A DNA stretch of 64,000 bases from Panacagrimonas sp963975245. GTDB taxonomy: Bacteria > Pseudomonadota > Gammaproteobacteria > Nevskiales > Nevskiaceae. Where the stretch lies: NCBI GenBank assembly GCA_963975245.1, contig CAXBFJ010000014.1, positions 17,771-81,770 of the forward strand. Reading direction: 5' to 3'. Position numbers and translations under genes: made by a program. Shown in pieces: positions 44,142-53,252 of the stretch; position 1 is the first letter of the stretch, and each line of letters opens with the position of its first letter. The notes beneath the pieces were generated by a model. It did no database searches, had not been told where the DNA came from, and saw only the letters and a list, made by a program, of their open reading frames with translations.

Positions 44142-44306
44142 CTAGCTGGGGGTTCTTCTGCCGGTGAGAAGGGAAATGACCCAGGCAACGAGAAAGACCA
44201 GGAACAGGATTTTTGCAATCCACGCGGCATTACCAGCGATACCGCCAAATCCGAGTACGCCGGCAATAATTGCGACAACCAGAAACACGAGTGAGTAATG
44301 AAGCAT
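44142..44306 (-). CDS. DUF1328/YtjA-like small membrane protein
   Basis: The start is the ATG at 44306, with AAGGAGAG upstream; the longer frame to 44405 has no support. The product is 54 residues: MLHYSLVFLVVAIIAGVLGF, then GGIAGNAAWIAKILFLVFLVAWVISLL and a basic tail. This two-helix layout with GFGGIAG matches DUF1328 proteins, small inner-membrane proteins, often stress-related, of unknown role. It is in the same direction as the dehydrogenase genes, with E1beta about 200 bases upstream and E2 about 110 bases downstream, so it interrupts the complex operon. Confidence 0.9.
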   Translation of the reverse strand: MLHYSLVFLVVAIIAGVLGFGGIAGNAAWIAKILFLVFLVAWVISLLTGRRTPS

Positions 44307-44397
44307 GATGGTTCTCTCCTTGATATGCGCCCCGTGTGCGTTGCCAAATTCGGCTTGAGCGGCACGGGGTCTGGAGATCACTATCCATGTATCGCCT

Positions 44398-44426
44398 GAA
44401 CCCAAAAGGAACTTAATTTGGGGTTC
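44398..44426. promoter_or_regulatory. Inverted repeat upstream of the DUF1328 gene
   Basis: GAACCCAAA (44398-44406) and TTTGGGGTTC (44417-44426) form a stem with one bulged G and a 10-base loop. It lies in the 198-base gap between E1beta and the small membrane gene and could be an attenuator for the former or an operator for the latter. No long T-run follows it. Confidence 0.35.
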
Positions 44427-44504
44427 ATGTGCAACATCAGAAAGGCGACGACCAGAATGCGCCGATCAGGCGTTTCCGGATGTCGCGGCCTCCAGCGATG
44501 CGCT

Positions 44505-45497
44505 TCAGTTTCCGATCGGAGCCTGCTCTATGACGGACCGCACCGCTTTGCAGATCCGCTCAACGTCGGGAATGAAATGTTGCTCCAGGCGCGCCAATGG
44601 CATGACCGTGTCATAACCGGACACGCGCAACACCGGGGCGAAAAGATTCAGCAAGCCGTGTTCCGCAAGTCCTGCGGCAATCTCACTGGCCGGTCCGTAT
44701 GCGCGCGGCGCCTCCTGAACTATGACGCAGCGCCCAGTCTTGGCAACGCTGGCAAGTATCGTGTCCATGTCCAGCGGCTTCAGGCTAGCCACATCAACCA
44801 GCTCACAGCTGATCCCTTCCTCCGCCAACTGATCTGCAGCAAGGCGCGTCTCGTGCATCATCGCGCCCCAGCTCACCAGCGTCACATGGTCGCCGTCGCG
44901 ATCAATGAATGCGCTATCCAGTGGCAGGGCCTGTCCATCATCTTCGAACTCTTGCTTGAATAGCCGGTAACAGCGCGTAGGTTCGAGAAAGATGACCGGA
45001 TCGGGGTCGCGAATGGCTGCGAGTAGCAGCCCATAGGCACGCGAAGGATTTGATGGAGCAAGCACGCGCAGCCCCGGAATCTGTGCAAAGGTGGTTTCCA
45101 GAGATTCCGAATGATGTTCCGGTGCATGAATGCCGCCGCCATTGGGGGCGCGAATGACCAGCGGGCAGGTGATGCGTCCACGCGTGCGATTCCGGTAGCG
45201 CGCGGCATGGTTGGTGATCTGGTCCAGACAGGGGTACATGAAACCGCTGAACTGAATTTCAGCAACCGCGCGAATCCCCTGCGTAGAAAGTCCGATGGCC
45301 ATTGCGGCGATCAGGTTCTCAGCCAGAGGTGTGTCAATGACGCGCTCGGCGCCGAAGCTGTCGAGCAGACCTACCGTCGCGCGAAAGACGCCGCCGTTGC
45401 GCCCAATGTCTTCTCCGAGAACCACCATCGCTTCGTCGCGTCGCATTTCAGAATGCAAGGCAAGATTAATGGCCTCGATGGTATTGAAGGTGGCCAT
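44505..45497 (-). CDS. 2-oxoacid dehydrogenase E1 component, beta subunit
   Basis: A protein of 330 residues. The transketolase pyrimidine domain has MVVLGEDIGRNGGVFRATVGLL and DTPLAENLIAAMAIGLSTQG, where the Glu contacts the thiamine ring, and PHPP-like APEHHSESLETTFAQIPGLRVL. The C-terminal half is the transketolase-C domain (VTLVSWGAMMHE, CVIVQEAPRAYGPASEIA). With the alpha subunit three bases upstream it forms the thiamine diphosphate-dependent E1. The pattern resembles branched-chain or PDH-type E1 of the alpha2beta2 class. Confidence 0.95.
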   Translation of the reverse strand: MATFNTIEAINLALHSEMRRDEAMVVLGEDIGRNGGVFRATVGLLDSFGAERVIDTPLAENLIAAMAIGLSTQGIRAVAEIQFSGFMYPCLDQITNHAARYRNRTRGRITCPLVIRAPNGGGIHAPEHHSESLETTFAQIPGLRVLAPSNPSRAYGLLLAAIRDPDPVIFLEPTRCYRLFKQEFEDDGQALPLDSAFIDRDGDHVTLVSWGAMMHETRLAADQLAEEGISCELVDVASLKPLDMDTILASVAKTGRCVIVQEAPRAYGPASEIAAGLAEHGLLNLFAPVLRVSGYDTVMPLARLEQHFIPDVERICKAVRSVIEQAPIGN

Positions 45498-45500
45498 GAT

Positions 45501-46607
45501 CTAGTCGGCATCACCGCGTTCGCAGACTTCATTGCGCTGCCACTGCATGGACTCCGGCAGCGTCTCATAGAGTGAATCAAACATGGCCACGGGCTTGTCC
45601 GGCGCTATGGCGAGATAGGCTTCTGCCACAGACTCCGCATGCTGCTGGCACTGTGCTATCAAGGCTGTTTCCTTTTCATCATCCCAGCAATCAATCGCAC
45701 GCATGCAGGCCTGAAGGCGCTTGATCGGGCACCGCTTCCACGCTTGATTCACCTCCTCTTCGGAGCGATAGCGACGCGCGTCGTCTGCCGTTGTGTGATC
45801 GTGCAGGCGATAGGTCAGGGCCTCCACCAGGCTCGGGCCTTCGCCATCGCGGGCTGCCTTTAGTGCACGTTCCAGAACGAAGCGCGTGGCAATGACGTCG
45901 TTGCCATCAACCTGCTCGCCAGGGATGCCGCCGGCCGCAGCTTTCTGCGCGATGGTCTGCGCGCCAGTCTGGTGTTCTCGCGGCATGGAGATTGCCCACT
46001 GATTGTTGCTCACCAGAAACACCACAGGCAGATTCCAGACCTTGGCGCTGCTCAGGGCTTCGTAGAAATCGCCCTTGGACGTTGCGCCATCTCCGCAGGC
46101 AGCGACGACAACCCGCTGCTGCTTCTTCAGTTTGATGGCGTAGGCCACACCGATGGCATGTGGAATGTGGGTGGCAATGGGCACCGAGAACGGAAAATCA
46201 TGATGCGATGGCGTGCCTTGCGGGAAGTTCATCGAGCGCTCGTCTCCGGCCCAGTACTGCAGCGCGGACTCTGGCGGTACGCCGCGCAGAAACTGTGCTG
46301 CGTAGTCGCGGTACGCCGGGATCAGGACATCTTCGTCTTGCATGGCCAGGCCCAGCGCAGTACCAATGGCTTCCTGTCCGAGGCCCGAGGCATACGTGCC
46401 CAGCTTTCCGGTGCGTTGCAGGGACACGGCTTTTTTGTCGATGGCTCGAGCCTCGCACATGACCCGGTACATGCGTTGTAGCTGTTCAGCATCGCGTGCG
46501 AACGCTGGCAGCTCCGCAAGCAGACGTCCGTCTGCGTCGACAAAGCAGGTGCGCCGCACCTCGAATGAGGCAACGACGGTTTCCGCAGATGGTTCTGATG
46601 TTGTCAT
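45501..46607 (-). CDS. 2-oxoacid dehydrogenase E1 component, alpha subunit
   Basis: A protein of 368 residues from the ATG at 46607 with GGAGG upstream; a GTG lies just before it. The thiamine diphosphate motif begins at GDGATSKGDFYEALSSAK and ends in VSNNQWAIS. YRDYAAQFLRGV and the C-terminal TYRLHDHTTADDARRYR phosphorylation-loop-like segment match alpha subunits of alpha2beta2 E1 enzymes. It decarboxylates a 2-oxoacid and passes the acyl group to E2. It is the first gene of the complex block; the metal efflux gene ends 72 bases upstream and no strong terminator lies between, so partial co-transcription is possible. Confidence 0.95.
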   Translation of the reverse strand: MTTSEPSAETVVASFEVRRTCFVDADGRLLAELPAFARDAEQLQRMYRVMCEARAIDKKAVSLQRTGKLGTYASGLGQEAIGTALGLAMQDEDVLIPAYRDYAAQFLRGVPPESALQYWAGDERSMNFPQGTPSHHDFPFSVPIATHIPHAIGVAYAIKLKKQQRVVVAACGDGATSKGDFYEALSSAKVWNLPVVFLVSNNQWAISMPREHQTGAQTIAQKAAAGGIPGEQVDGNDVIATRFVLERALKAARDGEGPSLVEALTYRLHDHTTADDARRYRSEEEVNQAWKRCPIKRLQACMRAIDCWDDEKETALIAQCQQHAESVAEAYLAIAPDKPVAMFDSLYETLPESMQWQRNEVCERGDAD

Positions 46608-46679
46608 CACCGCCTCCGCAAGTGCCGCGCCCTGACGATACCACTATTGTTTCCTCAGGCAGATCCTTCTACCCAGGTT

Positions 46680-49600
46680 TTATGTCTGCACGGGCTCCGG
46701 CCGCTGTGTTATCGCACCGCCGAACATTCGATACAGCGCCGGCAGTACCAGCAGGGTCAGCAGGGTCGAAGAGATGATGCCCCCAATGACCACCGTTGCC
46801 AGCGGGCGCTGCACTTCAGAGCCAATACCGGTATTGAAAGCCATTGGGACGAAGCCCAGCGCCGCAACCAGGGCCGTCATGAGAACCGGCCGCAGGCGGG
46901 TGAGGGCACCTTCGCGAATCGCCTGATTGATATCCATGCCCTGCTCACGCAGTGACCGGATGAAACTCACCATGACCAGACCGTTGAGCACCGCGATGCC
47001 TGACAGCGCAATGAATCCAACGCCGGCCGAGATGGAGAACGGAATGCCGCGCAAGCTCAGCGCGAGGACGCCACCTGTCAGGGCCAGCGGCACGCCGCTG
47101 AAAATGATCAGCGCGTCGCGCATGGAATTGAAAACCAGCCACAGCAAACCCAGAATCAGCAGGAGGGTTGCTGGGACCATGATCGAGAGGCGACGGCTGG
47201 CTGACTGCAATTGCTCGAATGTGCCGCCATAGTCCAGCCAGTAGCCGGGTGGCAATGCAAGACGATGCTTCATCTGGTCCTGTACCTGGGCGATGAACGA
47301 ACCCAGATCGCGACCGCGAACATTGGCCGTGACCACGACCCGGCGTTTGCCTTGCTCTCGATTGATGGCATTGGGTCCCAGGCCAAGCGCTATGTTTGCA
47401 ACTTCTCCTAGCGGCACATAACCCTCACCGGGCAACATGACAGGCAGCCGTTCCATGGCCCGGATATTGGAGCGTAGTGCCTCGGGCAAGCGCACGACGA
47501 TGTCACTGCGACGATCACCTTCGTAGATCAGTCCGGCTTGCCGGCCTCCGTACGCCGCGGCGATCAGATTCTGCAAGTCAGCGATGTTCAGGCCATACCG
47601 TGCGAGCAGCGCCCGCTTGGGAGCCACGGTGAGTATCGGGAGCCCGGTGGACTGTTCGGTCTTGACATCGGCAGCACCGGGAATCGCGCCCAGCAGTTCT
47701 TCAATGTCTCCGGCAACCTCGTTAAGAGTATCCAGATCGTCGCCAAAGACTTTCACCGCGACGTCGGCGCGTACGCCTGAAATCAGTTCGTTGAAGCGCA
47801 TCTGGATAGGCTGGGTGAATTCGTAATTGTTACCCGGTACCGTCACCGCGAGTGCTTCCAGATCACTGACCACCGCAGCCTTGGATTTGCTTGGATCCGG
47901 CCAGTGCTTTCTGTCCTTGAGCATGACAAACGTATCGGCAACACTCGGTGGCATGGCATCGTTTGCGATCTCAGCGGTCCCGAGCTTGGCAAACGCACGG
48001 TCTACCTCCGGCGCTTTCATCAGCGTGGCTTCCAGTTGCGATTGCATCTGCACGGCTTGGCTCAGGCTGGTGCCGGGAATGCGAAGCGCGTGAAGCGCTA
48101 CATCACCTTCGTCCAGGCTCGGAATAAATTCAGAGCCAAGGCGTGTCATTTGCCATGTACAGGCGATGACCAGCGCGACCGTTAGCACCAACAGCAATGC
48201 GCCGTGTTTCAAGGCGGCCGAGAGCATTGGGGCATACAAATGCCGCGCGCCGCGCATCAGGACGTTGTCCCGATGTCTGGGCGGCTGTTTGAAGATCAGT
48301 GCGATGGATGCCGGAATAAAGGTCAGCGATAGCAGCATGGCACTGCTCAGCGCCATCACCACCGTGATCGCCATGGGGTGGAACATTTTTCCTTCGACAC
48401 CTGTCAGCGCGAAGATCGGAAGATAGACGGCAGTGATGATGCCAATGCCGAACAGGGCAGGGCGAATGACTTCTCGGCTGGCCTGGAATACTTCTTCCAG
48501 TCGCTGCTGCTCGCTCAGCTTGCGACCACCCGCTGCCGCGAGTCCGAGCCGGCGCATGCAGTTCTCGACGATGATGACGGTGCCGTCCACGATCAGGCCA
48601 AAATCCAATGCGCCAAGACTCATCAGATTCGCGGACGTCTCGCTGCGCACCATGCCGCTGAAGGTGAGCAGCATCGACAGAGGGATGACCATCGCCGTCA
48701 GCAGTGCAGCCCGAATGTTTCCGAGCAGCAGAAACAGCACGACGATGACCAGAAGCGCCCCCTCGATCAGGTTCTTCTGAACGGTCGCCAGCGTCTTGTT
48801 CACCAGGCTCGTGCGGTCATAGACCGTCGTCGCCTTCATGCCCGGGGGCAGGCTGCGCTGCGCCTCTTCGAGTTTGCTGGCCACAGCGCGGGCCACCGTG
48901 CGGCTGTTCTCGCCAATCAGCATGAAAACGGTTCCGAGCACAACCTCGGCACCGTTCTGAGTGGCTGCCCCGGTACGCAGTTCGGAACCGATCTTGAGGC
49001 TCGCGACATCGCCAACATGCACGGGCACACCTTCACGATGTGCGACGACAATCTGCGAAAGATCGTTCAGATCTCTGGCCTGGCCCGGTAGGCGAATGAG
49101 TTGTTGCTGACCGTTGCGCTCCACATAGCCTGCGCCCTGGTTCGCATTGTTGGCCTGGATGGCGTGAACCAGGTCTTCGAAGCTTAGCTCGTAGGCCAGA
49201 AGCTTCGCTGGATCGGGAAGAACATGAAACTGGCGGGCGTGCCCGCCGATGCTGTTGACTTCTACAACGCCGGGTACCTGCATCAGGATAGGACGCAGAA
49301 TCCAATCCTGAGCCTGGCGAAGATCAGTGGTTGTGATGGGTGAGCCATCTGCTTTGCGCGCATCCGGGAGCGCGTCGACGGTGTACATGAAGATCTCGCC
49401 CAAACCCGTGGCGATAGGGCCGAGCCGTGGCTCGAGACCGGCGGGAAGCTCGGACTTCAGCGACTGCAGTCGTTCGCTGATCAGTTGCCGTGCGAAATAG
49501 ATATCCGTGCCGTCTTCAAACACGACAGTGACCTGCGACAAACCATAACGCGACAGCGACCTGGTGTAGTCGAGCTTTGGCAGGCCGGCCATGGCCGTCT

Positions 49601-49811
49601 CTACCGCGAAGCTCACTCTTTGCTCGATTTCGAGCGGTGTATAGCCAGGGGCTTCGGTGTTGATCTGCACCTGCACATTGGTGATGTCCGGCACCGCGTC
49701 GATGCTCAGCTGCGTCCAGCTCCAGCCACCGATCGCAGCCAGCGCGGCCACGATGACCAGCATCAGGCCACGTCTCTGAATCGCGAATCGCAGCAATGCA
49801 TCAATGATCAT
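46680..49811 (-). CDS. czcA: CzcA-family heavy-metal RND efflux transporter
   Basis: A protein of 1043 residues with the RND layout of twelve transmembrane helices and two large periplasmic loops. It begins LLRFAIQRRGLMLVIVAALAAIGGWSW. The TM4 segment ALDFGLIVDGTVIIVENCMRR is the DFGLIVDG signature of HME-type pumps of the Zn/Co/Cd group, in contrast to the Cu/Ag type. It works as the inner-membrane trimer of the CzcCBA tripartite pump and moves divalent cations from the periplasm or cytoplasm out of the cell. It overlaps czcB by 11 bases. Confidence 0.95.
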   Translation of the reverse strand: MIIDALLRFAIQRRGLMLVIVAALAAIGGWSWTQLSIDAVPDITNVQVQINTEAPGYTPLEIEQRVSFAVETAMAGLPKLDYTRSLSRYGLSQVTVVFEDGTDIYFARQLISERLQSLKSELPAGLEPRLGPIATGLGEIFMYTVDALPDARKADGSPITTTDLRQAQDWILRPILMQVPGVVEVNSIGGHARQFHVLPDPAKLLAYELSFEDLVHAIQANNANQGAGYVERNGQQQLIRLPGQARDLNDLSQIVVAHREGVPVHVGDVASLKIGSELRTGAATQNGAEVVLGTVFMLIGENSRTVARAVASKLEEAQRSLPPGMKATTVYDRTSLVNKTLATVQKNLIEGALLVIVVLFLLLGNIRAALLTAMVIPLSMLLTFSGMVRSETSANLMSLGALDFGLIVDGTVIIVENCMRRLGLAAAGGRKLSEQQRLEEVFQASREVIRPALFGIGIITAVYLPIFALTGVEGKMFHPMAITVVMALSSAMLLSLTFIPASIALIFKQPPRHRDNVLMRGARHLYAPMLSAALKHGALLLVLTVALVIACTWQMTRLGSEFIPSLDEGDVALHALRIPGTSLSQAVQMQSQLEATLMKAPEVDRAFAKLGTAEIANDAMPPSVADTFVMLKDRKHWPDPSKSKAAVVSDLEALAVTVPGNNYEFTQPIQMRFNELISGVRADVAVKVFGDDLDTLNEVAGDIEELLGAIPGAADVKTEQSTGLPILTVAPKRALLARYGLNIADLQNLIAAAYGGRQAGLIYEGDRRSDIVVRLPEALRSNIRAMERLPVMLPGEGYVPLGEVANIALGLGPNAINREQGKRRVVVTANVRGRDLGSFIAQVQDQMKHRLALPPGYWLDYGGTFEQLQSASRRLSIMVPATLLLILGLLWLVFNSMRDALIIFSGVPLALTGGVLALSLRGIPFSISAGVGFIALSGIAVLNGLVMVSFIRSLREQGMDINQAIREGALTRLRPVLMTALVAALGFVPMAFNTGIGSEVQRPLATVVIGGIISSTLLTLLVLPALYRMFGGAITQRPEPVQT

Positions 49812-51078
49812 GGCTGGCTCCGGATTTCTCGATGTCGGCCTTGATCAGATAGCTGTTGCGCAGCACGTATTCAGTGCCGGGTTCAAGCCCGGAGCGGACC
49901 TCGACAAACTGACCGTCGCTGCGGCCCAGTTCGAGCATGCGAACTTCGAAGATATCTCCGAACCGGGCGAAGACAACGTCGAAATCTCGAAACGTCTGCA
50001 GGGCAGATGTGCTGACGGCAACAGGCACCTCGGCGCCGCCAGTCAGGACCTCGGCCTGCAGGTACAGGCCCGGTGTCCAGGCACTGTCGGAAGACGGTTC
50101 GATACTCGCCCACACCTTGAGTGCCTGACCGGTTCCTTCATTGCTGGGGGCAATGCGCACGATCTTGCCCATTGCGCTGCGAGTTTTGTCGACGCTGCTG
50201 AGTCGGACATTCTGGCCCAGGCGAATGCGTGAAAGATCACGTGGAAATACTGATAGCTCAGCCCAGACCTTACTGAGGTCCGTGATGGTGAACAGGGGAG
50301 CCGTGCCTGCCTGCTCCCCGGGATTAGCCATTCGCGCGGTGATGGTGCCGCTCATGGGGGCGGTAACGGAATAGATCTGCAAGGAATCATTGGACTCGAC
50401 GCGCGCAAGCGTTTGGCCCGCCTTGACGGTGTCACCCAGGGTTCTGCTTACACTTCGGATGGCGCCCGGAAATCGTGCGCCAACATCCCGAACGGCATCC
50501 GGATCAGCCGTGACGCGCCCGTAGAGGGGCAGCACTTCGTGAATCGTCTGCGGGCCCGCTGTCGCAGATTCAATTTTGGCTTCCATGGCGCGCTCGGCAG
50601 GAATTTCGACGCGTCCTTCAAAGCTGTCGTAGTGCCACTCGTAATTCCGGCCATCGTGCTGGGCACGGACGTGAACGACGAAGGAGTGGGGCTCTCTGAG
50701 GTTGCCGGCAACGCGCAGGGAAGATCCTTGCGGCTGGAATTCCAGATGGTCGATCTCGCCGTCGAGTCGCTCCAGTTCAAGTTGCAGCGTGACCTGCTCC
50801 GGCGGCACGGGCTGGCCGTTCTTTCGCGCCCAGGCTTGAAATTGCGGCGTTCCGCCGCCCTCCTCAAACGCGAGTTCAATTTCGAAATTGTCATCCTGCA
50901 GCAGGCGACCATTATTGGGGCCTTTGGCTGGCTCGTCATGTGCGCCGTGCTTATCGCTCTGGGCCGAGTGACCGTGCGCGTGATCGGCGTTGTGTCCCTG
51001 ACTGGATGGCTCGCCACAGGCGATCAGGAGTAAACCTGCAGCCACAATCAGCGACACGCAAAGGGATAACATTTTCAT
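49801..51078 (-). CDS. czcB: CzcB-family periplasmic adaptor (membrane fusion) lipoprotein
   Basis: A protein of 425 residues. The lipoprotein signal ends IACGE (Cys21). A His-rich segment (HNADHAHGHSAQSDKHGAH, about 29-47) may collect metal ions. The usual adaptor parts follow: a CzcB-like N-terminal beta domain, RVTADPDAVRDVGARFPGAIRS, a lipoyl/biotinyl-like VKAGQTLARVESNDS, and beta barrel and membrane-proximal domains. It bridges CzcA and CzcC. The start overlaps the czcC stop by four bases. The high His content at the N-terminus fits zinc, cobalt or nickel binding. Confidence 0.94.
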   Translation of the reverse strand: MKMLSLCVSLIVAAGLLLIACGEPSSQGHNADHAHGHSAQSDKHGAHDEPAKGPNNGRLLQDDNFEIELAFEEGGGTPQFQAWARKNGQPVPPEQVTLQLELERLDGEIDHLEFQPQGSSLRVAGNLREPHSFVVHVRAQHDGRNYEWHYDSFEGRVEIPAERAMEAKIESATAGPQTIHEVLPLYGRVTADPDAVRDVGARFPGAIRSVSRTLGDTVKAGQTLARVESNDSLQIYSVTAPMSGTITARMANPGEQAGTAPLFTITDLSKVWAELSVFPRDLSRIRLGQNVRLSSVDKTRSAMGKIVRIAPSNEGTGQALKVWASIEPSSDSAWTPGLYLQAEVLTGGAEVPVAVSTSALQTFRDFDVVFARFGDIFEVRMLELGRSDGQFVEVRSGLEPGTEYVLRNSYLIKADIEKSGASHDH

Positions 51079-52385
51079 GGCTGAGCCTCGGCATTGCGCG
51101 CGGGAATGCTGATGCCCGTCAGGCGCTGTATTTCAATCAGATGAGTCTGGTATTCCGCAGCAACTTCGATGAGTCGAGCGCGTTGTGCGAGCCATTCAGA
51201 CTGCGCATCCCGAAGCTCAAGTAGTGAGTAACGGCCGCGGTCGTATGCGTACTGGGTTTGCTCCAGCGCTTGGTTAACCTTGGGAACCACACGGTCGCGC
51301 TGTGCCTCGAACTCGATCAGGGCGTGTTGCAACTCCTGATAAACCGTATACAGCTGGGCTTTGAGCCTCAGCATGGCCTGGTCACGATCCGATTCCACGC
51401 GTTCCAATCGGGCTTGGGCTTGATCGATGCCCGACGCCGCCTGGTCGCGTCCAAAAAGTGGCACGCTCGCCGAGAATACGAGGCCGACGTCGTCAGTCGC
51501 TTCGCTGCGGCGTAATCCTGCACCGATGCGTACGTCCGGCGTGCGCCGCGCTTGAGACATGCGAAGTTCTGATTCGCGCAGACGGCTGATCGCGGCGTAT
51601 TGCAGCGCGTCCGGGGCGCTTTCCAGATGAGTCACAAGAACGTCAAATTCTGCAACCTTGGGCAAGTTCGTCAGCGACCCTACCGCGTGGCTGAATCCAA
51701 GCTGTTCTCGGCCCATCGCAGCCGCCAGTTGTCGGCGCGAAGCATTGAGTTCGTGCTCCGCATGTTCTTCAGCCAATACGGCTCGCTCGACAGAGACTTC
51801 AGCGCGCGCCTGCTCAGCCAGCGGCGTGCGCGCGGCCTTGACCCTGCGACGAACTTCACTGAGGGTGTCCGCGGCCAGTGCAGAAGCTTCTCGTGTGAGG
51901 CTCAGACGCGACTGATCTGAGAGTAGATGGACGAATCGACGTGCCACTTCAGCACGCACATCCAGGCGCGCCATTCTGGAACGGGCGTCCAGCAAGCCTG
52001 CCGCGGAGTCTGCTGAATCCATGCGTCGTCGCCGACGATCTCCACGCTCGATGAGCTGTGTCATGCCCAATGTGGAAGTGGCGCCTGAAACACCCTCAAG
52101 CTGCCCTGTTCCCAGCACATTCTCAATCTCAAAGCTGAGTTCCGGGGGCGGTCTCAGGGCGGCCGCCGAACGCGCAGCGTCAGCTTCGCGGCTTCGCGCC
52201 TGCCATGACGTGAATGCCGGATGCTGTGACTCAGCCAGCCGCAGCGCTTGTTGCAGACTAAGAGGCCGAGTTGAATCGGGTGAGATGCTTTGATCAGCCG
52301 CCGCTTGCAGGGCTGGTGGGCAGGTTAAGCCCATAAGGATCAGGGTCGCACAGCGCGCGCGACGCAAAATAAATACACGAAACAT
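51075..52385 (-). CDS. czcC: CzcC-family outer membrane efflux protein
   Basis: The start is the ATG at 52385 with GGGAG upstream, and the product is 436 residues. The signal peptide (about residues 1-30, MFRVFILRRARCATLILMGL) is followed by two outer membrane efflux repeats with SLQQALRLAESQHPAF and long coiled-coil helices. It is the outer-membrane duct of the efflux pump. It is co-oriented with the His-rich gene 86 bases upstream and overlaps czcB. It differs from the TolC-like protein at 16552, which has a different N-terminus. Confidence 0.93.
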   Translation of the reverse strand: MFRVFILRRARCATLILMGLTCPPALQAAADQSISPDSTRPLSLQQALRLAESQHPAFTSWQARSREADAARSAAALRPPPELSFEIENVLGTGQLEGVSGATSTLGMTQLIERGDRRRRRMDSADSAAGLLDARSRMARLDVRAEVARRFVHLLSDQSRLSLTREASALAADTLSEVRRRVKAARTPLAEQARAEVSVERAVLAEEHAEHELNASRRQLAAAMGREQLGFSHAVGSLTNLPKVAEFDVLVTHLESAPDALQYAAISRLRESELRMSQARRTPDVRIGAGLRRSEATDDVGLVFSASVPLFGRDQAASGIDQAQARLERVESDRDQAMLRLKAQLYTVYQELQHALIEFEAQRDRVVPKVNQALEQTQYAYDRGRYSLLELRDAQSEWLAQRARLIEVAAEYQTHLIEIQRLTGISIPARNAEAQP

Positions 52386-52471
52386 GATGTCTCCCGCCAG
52401 GGAATGTCGCAGTGATCGCATGGCGATCTACAGGGGAACGCGCGCACAGGCGTGGCGCGTTGATGCGTTGC

Positions 52472-52888
52472 CTAGTGAACGCCCCGAGGCGGGCCGCGCA
52501 GCGGCGGTCGCAGGAACAGCAGAGAACGTCGTGCGTGATCAGCATCCGGGCCGTGCGAAAACTGCTGAGGTGGCCGGCGCAGGAACGCGAGCAGAATTCC
52601 GGCGAAGATCAGGCCAAATATTTCCAGACTGATCTTGGAGGGCTTGCCCAGCAAGTCGTCGAACAACAGGATATCGGCATCAGAGTGCGCCTGATGCTCT
52701 CCGCTGGTACCGTGCCCTGCATGAGCGTCGGTGTGCAGCCCGCTATCGGAAAGATGAAGGCTGGCAGCAGGTTTCTCTCCGTCAAGGCAAAGGTGTATGT
52801 GTGCGCCTCCCAGGCGAGCCACGAGAATCATGACGCACAGCATGAGTACGTACGATATCGGTGGTCGGGTGTGCAGGTGGCGTAGCAT
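52472..52888 (-). CDS. His-rich membrane protein at the head of the metal efflux operon
   Basis: A protein of 138 residues that I do not recognise as a named family. An N-terminal signal or membrane segment (VLMLCVMILVARLGGAHIH) is followed by a His-rich part (HTDAHAGHGTSGEHQAHSDAD), then a hydrophobic helix (FGLIFAGILLAFL) and an Arg/Pro-rich tail with further His. The His cluster and position 86 bases before czcC suggest metal binding in the periplasm, perhaps as a sensor or chaperone. Similar small His-rich proteins precede some czc operons in related bacteria. The role is inference. Confidence 0.75.
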   Translation of the reverse strand: MLRHLHTRPPISYVLMLCVMILVARLGGAHIHLCLDGEKPAASLHLSDSGLHTDAHAGHGTSGEHQAHSDADILLFDDLLGKPSKISLEIFGLIFAGILLAFLRRPPQQFSHGPDADHARRSLLFLRPPLRGPPRGVH

Positions 52889-53252
52889 CGAGTGAGTTTA
52901 GTCTTACTGCGCCGTTAATAAAAAGACATTCCCTGCACTTTATCCGCGCGTCGGCCGATACCAGGCATCGCCTGCTGAAAGGGCGGGATGGATTTGTCTC
53001 GTATCGGGCGCATCGAGCAGGCGGCTCCGGTCGGTAGATCAGCCTGAGCGTTTTAGCTGCGCAATTCCATGACGGCCACCATTATCCTTATCCGATTCTG
53101 ATCGCTCAGGGCAGTGTGCTTGCGTGCCATTGTGGGTGTACGTACTGTTGCCCAGATCAACTGTTTGGACTTTCTTAAGATGGGGCATGGAAGATTCCGG
53201 ACAGGGCGAAAGGCGGCCCACCAGGCTTGCGGCAGAGAAATTGGGGTGACCA
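52889..53252. other. 364-base divergent gap before the sulfotransferase gene
   Basis: This gap lies between the minus-strand metal efflux operon and the plus-strand sulfotransferase gene. It is AT-richer near 52900-52935 (TTAATAAAAAGAC), which may hold the efflux promoter. An 8-bp inverted repeat, CCTGAGCG at 53043-53050 and CGCTCAGG at 53103-53110, spans about 52 bases and is unexplained. A short minus-strand frame is open at 53039-53221, but it has no family likeness. I see no clear metal-regulator site. Confidence 0.5.

Noticed and set aside
53039..53221. Minus-strand open frame of 60 codons in the gap before the sulfotransferase
   Set aside because: No recognisable motif and no clear ribosome binding site. 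I treat the gap as non-coding.
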